Positions 36,961 to 48,944 of a DNA stretch of 64,000 nucleotides are shown here, piece by piece. This stretch comes from Cordia subcordata (Eukaryota > Streptophyta > Magnoliopsida > Boraginales > Cordiaceae). The translations under genes were made by a program, and so were the position numbers. Below the pieces are notes generated by a model. The model searched no databases. It saw only the letters and a list, made by a program, of their open reading frames with translations, and was not told the DNA's origin. The stretch is from positions 379,501-443,500 of the forward strand of contig JAPTOF010000004.1 of assembly GCA_028554755.1 (NCBI GenBank). Direction: 5' to 3'. Numbering within the stretch: position 1 is the first letter of the stretch; every line of letters begins with the position of its first letter.

Positions 36961-38880
36961 CACGGGGGACGGCTTTGAGGAGAGAGCAAGGAGACAAATC
37001 TGTGAAACATCGCAAAGGCTAAGGATTATTTTCCCGAGAGAAGAATCTAATCCAATCCATTCACCAACTGACTGAAAACAACCGTAGCCTTTCGGTACAC
37101 AAGTGGCCAAGTGGGAGGCTTCTTTCTTCTTCTCCATAACGATGCTATTTACGAGTAACACCTCTCTGTCTTGTAACCAACACATTTAAAGTTTCATAAA
37201 TTTCATGCCAATTTATTTATTTTAGACCATACTCTACTCTTTAACTAATGTAACAACGTATGAAGCAGCTGCCTATCCCAGATACATTAACGGCTCCATG
37301 ACATTAGGATATCAACTCTGGTACTACTCAAAAGAGTATTACTATTGAAGTTATTCTTGATAACATCAACAAAATTAACTCTGGAATTATTTCAATCCGC
37401 TCTGATCTTATTAGAAGAACGGCTAATAGTCTGCCTTTGGACTGAAATGTCAACATTCCGTGTCTCTAGCCTCTCTTTTGCTTGAAGATTTTAATCTTAT
37501 CAGCATAGGATGAAAATATTTGCTCAATCGACTTGTTCTTTAGCTTTTATTCGATAACAAATATATGTATGTGTACAAGAAGCTAAGTTTTTATTTTCAA
37601 TTGGGAAGCACAAGCACTAAGAATAAATTAACAACATTACCATATACAGGAATGAGTTTTTTTTTTCTGTAGGAGTTTGTCAAAATTAATGCAATCATGA
37701 GTGCAACATCTCCAAGCAGAGCATCTAATATCACTTACAAGCAAAGCAAACGTACCTGGGAAGAGTCCATTAGTGGTAGGGTCTCCCACGTAATTTCCGT
37801 GTAAATAAGGGGTTGTTTTTCTTTCTATGGTTAATTTAGAATAATTGACTGCAGCCGTGATCTTTCTGTCTGGTCACGTAGATTCTCCACTTCGCAAAAA
37901 TTCTAGTGGTTATGGGCGACCCTTTTCTGACTGCCAATCCATTTGTTGTTGTTCATTGTCTTGGTACCTTTACCATACTTACGTGGGCCATTGGCGTCGT
38001 AAATTTCAAAGGTTCACCACCTATAGAATATTGATTTTTCGGATAACGACGTAAATATATGTGGACCATTTTTGGGGCCATGCCTTCAGTTTCTTTCACC
38101 AGATTGGTAAACCAATGACAGTCTCTTTAGTCATGGCTTTGTTTTCTTTGTTTGAAAAGCTTCACAGAATATTTTACAATTGAGACTTTTTGTTTTTATG
38201 AATGTCCCACGACAAGAATTGAAGTCAAACGTAATCCATGATTCGCATTTAATTCTAATTTTTTTGTCTCGAGTGAGTGTTCTCGACTTACCTAGTACTT
38301 AATATATGAGACACATTGCGTATTTAAAGTTTACCAGTTAGTGATTAGACTCTATTAGTTAGAATTTTTTTTATCACAAAAAAAAATTTATAATTTAAAT
38401 TTTTGATGATGCATGTGGTAAACAACATCATAATAGTGATACTTTTCTGAAAAAAGAGATTGGATAAACATGATAAATTGCCTTCTCGTTACAAAAAAAA
38501 AAGAAAAAAATCCTTAAGACAATATAGTAACCAGCAGATATTATGCAAACTTTGATATATTATATTATAATATCCATTCCAGACTACACGTGCATCTATT
38601 TATCTTCTGCACAATTAATATTATTCAAATGCACAATCTAGCAGGAATATTTACATGAAGAAATTAGATATTCTAGAAATGTTCTCCTTTTTCTCTCCCA
38701 GTAGGAGGCGGCGAAGCCTGCAGTAACAACTATGTTGGCTGTAAAAAAAAAGTCATAATTTTTAACTTATCGCAAAAAAATTTCATCTTCAAGTTGCAAG
38801 TTGCATTTTTTATTTCCATACTTCAGTTAAACAACATCATGAACATCCAAATCACCAAAGCGGTCTTCCTACGAAACCTA
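36961..38880. other. Intergenic stretch upstream of BXL2
   Basis: No supported gene. A 91-codon minus frame (37185-36910) runs into the hAT terminal repeat, so its end is not a native gene end; I do not call it. The rest is AT-rich spacer and presumably BXL2 upstream sequence. Confidence 0.45.
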
Positions 38881-38905
38881 TCCCCCATACACAATCAACC
38901 TCATC

Positions 38906-38913
38906 TATATATA
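38906..38913 (+). promoter_or_regulatory. Candidate TATA box of BXL2
   Basis: TATATATA followed by a C-rich stretch lies 76-83 bp upstream of the start codon, which suits a transcript start near 38940. Confidence 0.6.
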
Positions 38914-38988
38914 CACCCCCCCCGCTATGCCAATATTACACAACCTGAAATTCCATAAAGGGAAAGAGCAGCAACTTTGGTATCAACA

Positions 38989-41900
38989 ATGTCTATCTCT
39001 GCTGCTAATCTATTCCATTCCCTTTCCCTTATCATCGTTATCTTCCTTCTCTTCTCTGATCGCAGAAATAGCGTACATGCGCGTCCACCTTTCGCTTGTG
39101 ACCCGGTGGATGCAAGAACCAAGGATTTCGATTTCTGTCGGACGAATTTGGGCATACCCGAGAGAGTGAAGGACTTGATTGGACGTTTAACGTTGCAAGA
39201 AAAAGTTAGTCTGTTAGTGAACAATGCCGCCGCCGTGCCGCGGCTGGGGATTAAGGGTTATGAGTGGTGGTCGGAGGCTCTTCATGGTGTGTCAAATGTG
39301 GGGCCAGGGACCAAGTTCGGCGGTGACTTCCCCGGAGCAACCAGCTTCCCTCAAGTCATCACTATGGCTGCTTCCTTCAATGCGTCCTTGTGGGAAGAAA
39401 TCGGAAGGGTGAGATATGTCCATCCCTCCCTCCTTTTTTTTTTTTTTCTCGAAATAAACAGTAATCATTTCATTTTTTTTTTTTATTGATTCACTCGTGC
39501 TTATAATTAATAGATAGTAGAGTATTGTTATATGTTTTTTTCGTAAAATGTTATCCTGAATATTATTATAATCGAAAACATGATCTTGGTCCTGTAGGTA
39601 AGTGCAACATTTTTGTTGTTTTGTGTCTGTTTTTTGCATGCAGGTGTGAACCATTTTGGTTTTTGCAAATTGCATGGATTCTTAGACCTAAAAATGAGAG
39701 CACAACTTTATAATTAAGATATATATATGATAGATTTTCAAACTCACATGGCTTGCAAAGTAGAAATTCCACATCAGTCTATTTCCAAAGTGATAATCTA
39801 CGTCAGATTATTCGCTTACATTGAGCATTTTCTGAAATAGTTACTTGTTTACCGTCAAAAAATTGTCGCTTAGAATCTATAGTCATATTTTGGGCCGTCA
39901 TATAAGAAATAACGCTTTATGTCATTGTCTTATTATTTTATTTTATTTTATTTATAAAATTTAAATTTATGTAAGAAAAGATGAAGTGGATGAAAGTATA
40001 ATAAATATGTTGGAAAAGAAAAGTGGGAAGCAAATAATATATGTTGTCATGGCAAAAAGAGCAAAAGTACAAATCAAACTTTTCCTGGGGACCAATTAGA
40101 GTGATGGTAGATTATTAATAAGAAAAGTTGTAGATGAGAGTGTGGGCCAGTTGGGCCCATACCGAAGAGCGACTAAAAATTGGAGCAAGTTGCACATTTT
40201 CTTCAACAGAGACATCATCGTATCCTATTATATCGATCACATTAGGTTGTGTCAGACGAGGCGAGGGCGATGTATAATGGAGGTGTGGGTGGGCTGACCT
40301 ACTGGAGCCCAAATGTAAACATATTCCGAGACCCAAGGTGGGGCCGAGGACAGGAGACACCCGGTGAAGACCCAGTGGTAGCCAGTACGTATGCAGCAAG
40401 TTATGTGAGAGGGCTACAGGGAAACGACGGTGACCGGTTGAAGGTTGCCGCATGCTGCAAGCACTTTACTGCCTACGACCTTGATAACTGGAGTGGGGTC
40501 GATAGATTCCACTTCAACGCCAAGGTACGTCTCTTCGTGCCGTCTCACCAGCAGCAGGGTGGTCATTCGTTTTTTTTAACCGGACGGACTGCATCGAAAT
40601 GGAAACTGAGTTCTAATTATCGAAATTTTCAATTTTTTTTTAAATTGATAATTAATTAAAATTGAACTGAATTTATATCGATACCTAAAATTATTTAACT
40701 ATTTTTTTTTTTTTTTTTGGGGGGACCGGGGGCATTATTGTTGGTGGCGTAATAGAGCCTAATATAACAGTGCGTGCATGCGTGCGTGCAGGTAAGCAAG
40801 CAAGATATAAAAGACACATTCGACGTGCCATTCAGGGCATGTGTGAGGGAAGGTAACGTGGCAAGTGTAATGTGTTCCTACAATCAAGTCAATGGCATTC
40901 CTACTTGCGCTGACCCTAAATTGCTCCGCCATACCATTAGAGGCTCCTGGCATCTCAACGGGTACATTCTTTTTTTTTTTTTTTTTTGTTTAATCTGAGA
41001 TGCTTGCCACTTAGTTTCCATTTGAAATTTTTTCTGCTTGGAGTAATTTTTCGGGCTAATACTAGCTTTGTATTAATTAATGTGGCGACCAGGTATATTG
41101 TTTCGGATTGTGACTCGGTTGGGGTGTTCTATGATAATCAGCATTATACATCAACACCCGAGGAAGCAGCTGCTGATGCGATCAAAGCAGGTCACTTGAT
41201 CAAAACCATAAAATAGCATATATTCCGTGTACAAAATTCTCGTTATACGTTTTTTTTTTTTTTTTAAAGTGAAAGCTTATTAGAAAGATTACTGGGTATC
41301 TATGACTAAAAATTGATATGTGACAATTCAGGTTTGGATTTGGATTGTGGACCATTCCTAGCCCTTCACACCGAAAATGCAATACAAAAGGGGATACTAA
41401 AAGAGGATGATGTCAACGTCGCCTTGGGGAACACAGTTGCGGTCCAAATGAGGCTGGGGATGTTTGATGGAGAACCATCAGCCCAGCCCTATGGTAACTT
41501 AGGCCCAAGAGATGTTTGTACACCAGCCCATCAAGAGCTCGCCCTCGAAGCCGCTCGGCAAGGCATTGTCCTTCTCAAAAATCGTGGCCCTACCCTTCCT
41601 CTTTCTCCCCGCCGCCGTCCTACCGTTGCTGTTATTGGACCTAATTCCGATGTCACCGTTACAATGATTGGAAATTATGCCGGTAAGAGATTTATGATTT
41701 AAATTTGAGACGTGAATAAGTTTTTTCTTGGACCAAAACTACGTGTTTCACTAACCCTTAATTATATCATTATTCGTATTTTGGTTGGGCTTGGACTGTG
41801 TAGGTGTTGCATGTGGTTATGTAACTCCACTACAAGGAATAGGAAGGTACACGAAGACAATACATCAGCAAGGTTGTGCTGATGTGGCTTGTGCTAAGGA

Positions 41901-42952
41901 CGATCTCTTTGGTGGAGCAATTGATGCTGCGCGACAAGCAGACGCCACCGTACTAGTGATGGGCCTGGACCAGTCCATTGAGGCGGAATTTTTGGACAGG
42001 GCAGGCCTAATTCTACCAGGCCGCCAACAAGAACTTGTGTCCAAGGTTGCTATGGCTTCTAAAAGCCCTGTCATTTTAGTTTTAATGAGTGGAGGCCCAG
42101 TAGATGTGACCTTCGCCAAGAATGACCCAAAGATTGGGGCCATTGTTTGGGCTGGCTATCCAGGACAAGCTGGAGGAGCTGCAATTGCTGATATTCTTTT
42201 TGGAACCCATAATCCAGGTTTTTTTTTTTTGGGGCCGGATTTAAAAAAAAAAAAGATGTTCCCCTAACCTTTATTGTTTTCTTCTTTTTCTTTTTGGAGT
42301 TATTTTAGTGGAAACAAAGAAAAATGACCCTATCTTTGCTTGTGTATTTGTAGGTGGCAAACTTCCCATGACATGGTACCCACAAGAATACCTTACTAAT
42401 TTGCCAATGACAACAATGGATATGCGTCCAGATCCAGCAAGAGGTTACCCGGGTCGAACATACCGGTTCTACAAGGGCCCGATGGTGTACCCATTCGGGC
42501 ACGGACTAAGCTACACAAATTTTGTTCACACAATTGCAGAGGCACCCAATGTTGTGGCAATTTCAGTTGATGGCCGCCATCATTCTAATACAACCATGTC
42601 AAGCAGGGCCATAAGGGTGACACATGCAAAATGTAATAGACTCTCAATCGGTGTCCAGCTTGATGTTAAAAATACGGGCTCAAAAGATGGCTCTCACACA
42701 CTACTCGTCTTCTCGGAGCCTCCTGCCGGGAACTGGGCACCCCATAAGCAATTAGTTGCCTTCGAGAAAGTACACGTGCCCGCGCGATCACAACAACGAT
42801 TGCAAATACACATTCGTGTCTGCAAGTACCTCAGCGTTGTTGATAGAGCTGGAATCCGAAGAATTCCCATGGGTGAGCACAGTCTCCACATTGGTGACGC
42901 TAGACATAAAATTTCACTTCAAGCCGCAACTCTTGGAGTGATTAAGTCTTGA
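38989..42952 (+). CDS. BXL2: Beta-D-xylosidase / alpha-L-arabinofuranosidase, GH3, BXL2 type
   Basis: Seven exons: 38989-39408, 40246-40524, 40792-40961, 41093-41190, 41332-41682, 41804-42217, 42354-42952. They total 2331 nt, 776 residues (family about 770), with GT...AG borders. The enzyme trims xylose and arabinose from cell-wall xylan and arabinan in the apoplast. Seen: a signal peptide (about 1-31, hydrophobic LIIVIFLLF, ending near SVHA), the mature start [10 protein letters not shown]3 N-domain blocks [11 protein letters not shown] and [15 protein letters not shown], the nucleophile region GYIVSDCDS (D295), candidate acid/base glutamates in SIEAEF (E499, E501), the C-terminal GKLPMTWYP and [13 protein letters not shown] blocks, and a fibronectin III-like tail. 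The C-terminus TLGVIKS and the EAEF spelling fit Arabidopsis BXL2 (At1g02640) better than BXL1, as I recall them. Its position near SAR1 also fits BXL2. ATG 38989 is used because it begins the signal peptide. Confidence 0.93.
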
Positions 42953-45400
42953 TTATTTTGGCGAAAAAATACGTGCCTTGCCCAAGTGAAAAACCTCAGG
43001 CACTGGCAAAGCACACAAGATTGAAGTTGCTTGAATTTCTCGAATAAAATAGTTGAAAATGTAAAGGGCAAAAGAAAGCAAACTGTGCTATGGATGTCAT
43101 TGAAATGATTAGACATATTCAAGTGTCACACATGACACATAATCCAAGTAATTGTACTTATTAATTTCTTGAATGCAAGGTCTCCTTTTCATTTCATTAC
43201 TTTTTTGTCGCCTCTTATTTATATTTTTAATTAACATATCAAAATAAAAAAAAAATTCCTTAAATATTTCAACCTACGACTTTTCTACATGCCAGCAAAA
43301 GTAGCATAGGAGTAGAATATTAACAAACGGTAAATGCAAGAGCAAGTTAATCATCTCCTTAAGACTAGGTACGTGTTAACCGAAATCAAACATGATTTTA
43401 TTATTCCTTTTTCTTTACATTTTTGTTGTGATAATTGAGGGGAATATTTTTACCCCATGGTCTAAAACGTTGTCACTCGTCAGATGATTAGAAAGACAAC
43501 TTTTAGGAAAGCTGACGCCTGGATGGGCTCCAAAACAATCCCACTATTTTGAGCCCGCCAGAGCGTCCATGACATGCCCAAGCTAATATTCTTGTACACA
43601 TTTCTGAACATGTTTGCAGTAATTGCAGACCCCGATCGCATTTTGAACCTTGTGCCTTAACATATAATGGTGTTCTCTGTTTCGATTTTTTTTTTTAAGG
43701 TAAAAGTGTCACTACCACATTACAAGAGAATTAATTGATAGTAAAGAAATGATACAGCTACACTAATTTAATTTGGACTACTATCATTTATTTGATTCTA
43801 TTAAGACATCTGAAACCAAGAAATTTTGAGTGATGTAGGTGAAGGTTGAAGAAAGAAACATTATTAAGAAGGTGTAGTATCACCACACACATCAACACCT
43901 TGGTTGACTATTGTCCCCTATTGCTTGCAATCTAAGCCACTAAAGTCTGGCGTATGGCTTGCAAATGTCGCGTGCATTGCATATATACCGCTAAACTATT
44001 AACATTTCAGTTAAAAGACTTTTGTCGCTCTAGTGGCGGTCCTCCTTACTTAAAAAACCAGTTTCCAAGTCTGTTGCTTTCTATGCCACTTGATCTGCGT
44101 CTCAATTACATCACTTTAGCATCTATTCTTAACACTATTGAGCTCTCTTTCTTTTTTTTCTCTTTTCCTTTCTTTTTTTTTTCTTGAGTTTTATAAGAAA
44201 CGATTTATAAAATATAATTCAATATCGAACACTTTCAAATGCTTCTTTCTTGATCTCCATCTCCAGGAAAAAAAAGCTTGAAATACATTTTCTTTTTTAG
44301 GATATCTTGCATAGTGCAATTCATCTCAAGTCTCGATTCGGATTATATAAATTTCTTTTAAGTATACATTTATATAGTTGATCTAATCTATGGGGGAAAA
44401 GAAACATTGTGAACCAAAAAATAAAAATAAAAAATCTAAGTTGATTGGCCTGTGTTTTAATGGCTGCATAAATGCTATAAACATAAATTTATTTAATAGA
44501 GGCGATATAAGATCAGAGCACTTGTGAACTAAAAGCAGCAGCATCACAACCAACCCAATTAAGCTGGCGGGGCATTCTTTAAAATTGAAGGTTGCACTTG
44601 TTTGTGAGGCGCACTAACTCGCATGGACCACAACTCCACGTGAAATTTCATCCATTTGCACGTGCGACTCAGACCCTTTTCTTTTTTTTTTTTTTCTGAA
44701 TGGTTCAGTGGGTTAAAACAATGAGTAACATCGGGTGAATTGAAGATGGTTTCTATTGGTCAAATTTTTGTAATATTAATTATCATTATGCCGTCAAAAC
44801 AAAGAATTCATGCATCAAGTACAACACCGAAGAACCTTATCTAGAATAAGTAAATTTGATAGGAGAATCTTTTGGGTATCTCGTCCCTCTATGCTACCTC
44901 GGATACCAACATGCCTAGATTAATGGGAACGTCTACACATATATATTCACATCCACCTATGTAGATCTTATTTAAAATATAATATATATATATATGCGTT
45001 TATATCATCAATTAGTTAGATGCCCAAATGAGGTCCCATCATGTTGAACGCTTTAAATAAGGATCTTGAGTTAATTATGAGCATTATAGCTAGGTGGATT
45101 GGCGCATCAAATTTATTCTAGAGCAATATATAAACTCTTAATTCTTCATAATAACAAGAAACTGGATTATTAATAGAAAACCTATTGTCTAGCAAATTAT
45201 TTGCATTGCTTGATTGACCCCTTCTATTAACAAATCAGAAGATGCTACCTATTATTAGTTAGTTGATTAAGGTTTTGGATGCCTATATATAAATGTAATA
45301 TTTATTTGTTTCTCCTCCTTTATTGGACTATTCTCCATTTCACCAAACAACATATATTAGAGGAGTTCAATATTCCTTTCTGAAAACCTTATTGGACTAT
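42953..45400. other. BXL2 3' flank and intergenic stretch
   Basis: An AATAAA at about 43043 may serve the BXL2 transcript. Beyond that I see no gene; T-rich runs at 43689-43698, 44142-44184 and 44679-44696. Confidence 0.5.
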
Positions 45401-45411
45401 TATTATAAATA

Positions 45412-45905
45412 GAGTAAACTACACATTATTTCCTTGTAATTTGTTTAATTAACAAATTATCTCCCTATGTTTTAAAACTTATTACATTACTCTCTTGTAC
45501 TTTTCAAATGATGGCACATAGTATCTTAACTTGACATTTTCATTCAAATTAATTTATTGTACATTATAAGTGTCTTTTTTGCATCCATGACAATTAGAAC
45601 TTGTAATGTGTTATATTTTCAACAAAAGTACCCTTATTCTTAGAACAATGATTAGATTATGAAAGAAAAAAGAAGTGATTTTGTCACATTAAAAAGTACA
45701 AGAAGGTAATTTGGTAAGTTTGGAAAATATAAAGAGATAATTAGCTAATTAGACAAATCACATGGAATAATCAACTAATTGAATAATCACAAGAGGGTAA
45801 CGTGTCAGTTTTTTAAAAGTACAGGAGAATAATTTAATAAATTTTAAAACAAATAAGGGTAATTAGCTAATTAGATAAATCACGGGAATGACGTGCATTT
45901 TATCC
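45412..45905. mobile_element. Mutator-type MITE (long inverted repeats), 494 bp
   Basis: The left arm (GAGTAAACTACACATTATTT... with AATTAACAAATTATC and TTTTAAAACTTATTA) is matched in reverse complement by the right arm (GGATAAAATGCACGTCATTC..., AATTACCC, TTTTAAAATTTATTA). The arms stay similar for at least 100 bp. A perfect 9-bp duplication TTATAAATA flanks the element (45403-45411 and 45906-45914), as expected for Mutator-like insertion. No coding sequence. Confidence 0.8.
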
Positions 45906-45914
45906 TTATAAATA

Positions 45915-46483
45915 AATAAATAATGAACGAATGAATGAATTTTTGTTTTCATATAATCGTTCAATGATTTTTTTTTTTACTTTTTTCTTTCATTAATATT
46001 ATATTATATATCATGACAAAGAGATATTTTAACTTGTCACTCTCAACGGGCATGTAAAAGCCGTGATTGTAGTTGTTTGTTCATCAGAATCTCAACCTTT
46101 TTTACTGGACTGGCTTTTCAATTCTGCTTTTACGTGATCAATCGTTAAACCAGACCAGCAAAACTTATTGCTGTGTAATATTTTTTTTCTTTTTTTTAAT
46201 TTATTCTTCTCGAGCATTGGCCTTGTTAACAAATGTCGATGATGTAGTACACGTAGTCTTTGTTATAAATTAAATATACAAGAAGCAGATCAGTCAACAG
46301 TATTTATAAACTGCATGTATTAATATTTAAGGCGGATTGGATCGGTATATTATTTAATTTCAAGCGGTTACGTCTGATAATTAGGTAGTTATAAAATAAA
46401 TCCAATAAGTAGTCATCACAACTGTGGAAAATAATTATTTGTCATAATCAGGAAATAGATAATAACAACATAATATAATGTGC
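45915..46483. other. AT-rich spacer
   Basis: No supported gene. A short T-rich stretch lies at 45969-45990 and 46181-46198. Confidence 0.5.
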
Positions 46484-46499
46484 AAAAATGCAGCGCGGC

Positions 46500-46743
46500 T
46501 GCCCCCAGGGGCATAGGTGAGTTGGTAAGTGGCCAGGTGATTAGGGTGGTGACACCCTGACAACGCGGGATCGAGTCCGTGTGGCGCGATCTCATTGAAA
46601 TATTGCGATTCTTTGGATTTCCACGCCGTTGGTCCTCTCGCAGTCGCCGCCACTCACGCACATCCCTCGATTTACCTCCCGCCTGGTTAAGGGGCCTCTG
46701 GCCAGGTGGGAAAGGGGTTCTCCTTTGGTTAACCCTTTTAAAA
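46500..46743 (+). mobile_element. tRNA-derived SINE with 16-bp target duplication
   Basis: The unit starts TGCCCCCAGGGGCATAGG, has an A box-like GGTGAGTTGGTAAG near 46513 and a B box-like GGGATCGAGTCC near 46567-46578. A GC-rich body follows, ending with TTTT then an A run. The 16-bp sequence AAAAATGCAGCGCGGC is repeated perfectly at 46484-46499 and 46744-46759. Together these show insertion of a Pol III-type retroposon by target-primed reverse transcription. Minus-strand open frames here are chance frames in the GC-rich SINE. Confidence 0.85.
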
Positions 46744-47111
46744 AAAAATGCAGCGCGGCCAGGCCATTAAATAAATATTAATAATAGAGAGGGCGATCTG
46801 TTTCGGGGTTACACATTATAACATAAGGGCTGCTTTATATGTACTAGTGAAATTGGTCACATCATCATGATTATCAAAGCCGGCGAGACACTGCATGTGC
46901 CTTCCTACATTTCACAGATAAGCACACTAAATGTTTTTCCCCTTAATTTTGAAATATCAGAAAATAATACGATATTTGCTGCAGGATTCTAACACATTGA
47001 CCCTAGCTTCGGTTATTTTGTTATTTTTCATAATATTATATCATTATAAAAATAAAATAAAATAATTAAATTTTCATATTCAATAGTTTTAAGTTATTAT
47101 TTTATTATGGG

Positions 47112-47201
47112 ATTAAAAGATAGGTCAAGTAGGTGAGATTATCTTCTCCAGACGTACGGGTTCAGTCCCATGAGAATGGGGGTTTAACCAAAAAAAAAAA
47201 T
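47112..47201 (+). mobile_element. Possible second short tRNA-like SINE
   Basis: TAGGTCAAGTAGG at 47121-47133 resembles an A box, GGGTTCAGTCCC at 47158-47169 a B box, and an A-tract follows at about 47191-47201. It is much shorter than the SINE at 46500 and no clear duplication is seen. Confidence 0.4.
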
Positions 47202-47773
47202 TATCATAATTATATCGTTACATATCACTATTTATCCTCTTCATTACATGATAATAATACTATAAAAATAAACAAGTAAATCTGTCAAGAATAGACTTTG
47301 GAGGAAACCTACCCAAAAGACAGAACCCTAACATGTCGTGAGTGATAAAGGTCATTGTAGGGAAGGTTCATTGCTTTATACATTCTCTAGCATCTTATTC
47401 TTCTTTTTTTCTTTCCTTTTCTTTTTTATTTCCCTTTTTTTTCTTCTTTTTTGCTTTTTCGCAAATATGGGGCGACGACACTTAGCAGGTAAACATAACT
47501 GCCTAAGAGAAGAGGTTGTTCGAAAGAGTCTATCAAACAATTAAAATGAGGGTATAATTGGACCCTCAAAACCCTCAAATAGGTTAAGCCAGAATTGCCC
47601 TTCTTTCATCCAAAAAGGGACCCTTTTTTTTTTTCCATCGCCAACTATGGCTGGAATAAACCAACTTTTCGAAGCCCAGATTTGTGGATGGGGCCAATGC
47701 TCCCATGGCTTTAGGATTGCGAACATGGACACCAAGCAAAAGCTACGACATTTATTTGGACCTCTATTATTTG

Positions 47774-47820
<47 letters not shown>

Positions 47821-48676
47821 ACTTCATCTTTTAGCCAAGCCTGAGTCAACATTGAGTCGATAAGCTAGCACTTTTTCCTTAACTTTGACATTTTCATTAT
47901 TTCTGTTCTTCATTCTATGCATATGGTGAATGAATAATAACAACGAGACTTGAATCCATCAAATTATTAAAATACTAATAACTAACAAAACTTTGATACT
48001 AGATTATAAATTAAGTTGTTTTAAAAGTTTAAACTATTTGAAACTATATATCCTAGTTTGATGCCTCTTGTATAACTCTAACATTCGATTTGGCTAAACC
48101 ATTGCGCAAGTACTTCCCTATATCCCTATGACACATATATTTCTAGTAAAATGAAGGTCCATCTTTCTTTAAAACCGATGGAAGTCATGAATTGAAGCCT
48201 CATTGTAGTGAGCATGATAAATATATACGCATAAGTTAATTAGTTTCTCTCAATCAAAGTGATAACATGATAGCTATCACATCGCAAATAATTGACAAAT
48301 GCTTCAGTTTGTTATACACGATATGGACATTGAACTCGTTCTTTCTACATAGCTAGCTAGGTCAAGCTGGCAAGGTTGTCGACTTCCATAAGTGTAACTC
48401 GATCCCTTCATTTTAATTTCAAACAATTAATCAAACCACCATACGTGAAATGCCCGTGATTAACCTATTAATTAGGCGTTTGAGCATGCTTTATTAAATT
48501 GCTCGCAACGCATCCTACCAGGTGTAACAAGAGCCTGCGGATTCATTTCTTTGAAATCGCTTCTCGACATCTTGATGAAATTCTTTTTTCTTCCCTTATT
48601 ATTTTTATGAGCATCGTGAAATGCATTTTGTTGTACATAAGATTTCATGAAAAAAAAAAAAAGAGAGACTAATAAT
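47202..48676. other. Intergenic stretch
   Basis: No supported gene. Contains T-rich low complexity (47402-47460) and the TA microsatellite listed separately. Confidence 0.5.
47775..47816. repeat. (TA)n microsatellite
   Basis: About 20 uninterrupted TA units in intergenic sequence. Confidence 0.9.
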
Positions 48677-48688
48677 AACTACATATAT

Positions 48689-48939
48689 TGTGAAATCTTG
48701 GTATTATTAAATGCAATAACAGAGTTTCAATAGGTCTCCTAACTTAGTAAACAAGTTAGAGAATTAGACTAATAAATAAACTATAATACTAAGGAAACTA
48801 GTACTATATATAATTGGGAAACAAACTCGATTATAATCTAAGTTTAGACTACGATCTAATCTAGTGCTATAGTTAAACTTACCAAGATTATGTTGAATTC
48901 TTTTTAGAGCTATAGATCTCGTATTATTATATTCCAACA
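48689..48939 (-). mobile_element. Possible solo LTR of a Ty1/copia element
   Basis: Read on the minus strand the stretch begins TGTTGGAATATAATAAT, contains TTAGTTTCC-like and TTATTTATTAG segments, and ends ...ACCAAGATTTCACA. That is the layout I associate with plant copia LTRs. The five-base duplication is ambiguous: an ACTAC occurs at 48678-48682 and 48939-48943 but does not line up exactly with TG...CA ends. No coding part of an element is nearby. Confidence 0.45.
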
Positions 48940-48944
48940 CTACG

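Noticed and set aside
36910..37185. 91-codon minus frame next to the hAT element
   Set aside because: Its 3' part lies inside the transposon terminal repeat, and the rest has no family match.
46416..46770. Arg-rich small proteins on both strands
   Set aside because: They fall in the GC-rich SINE, where long chance frames are expected.
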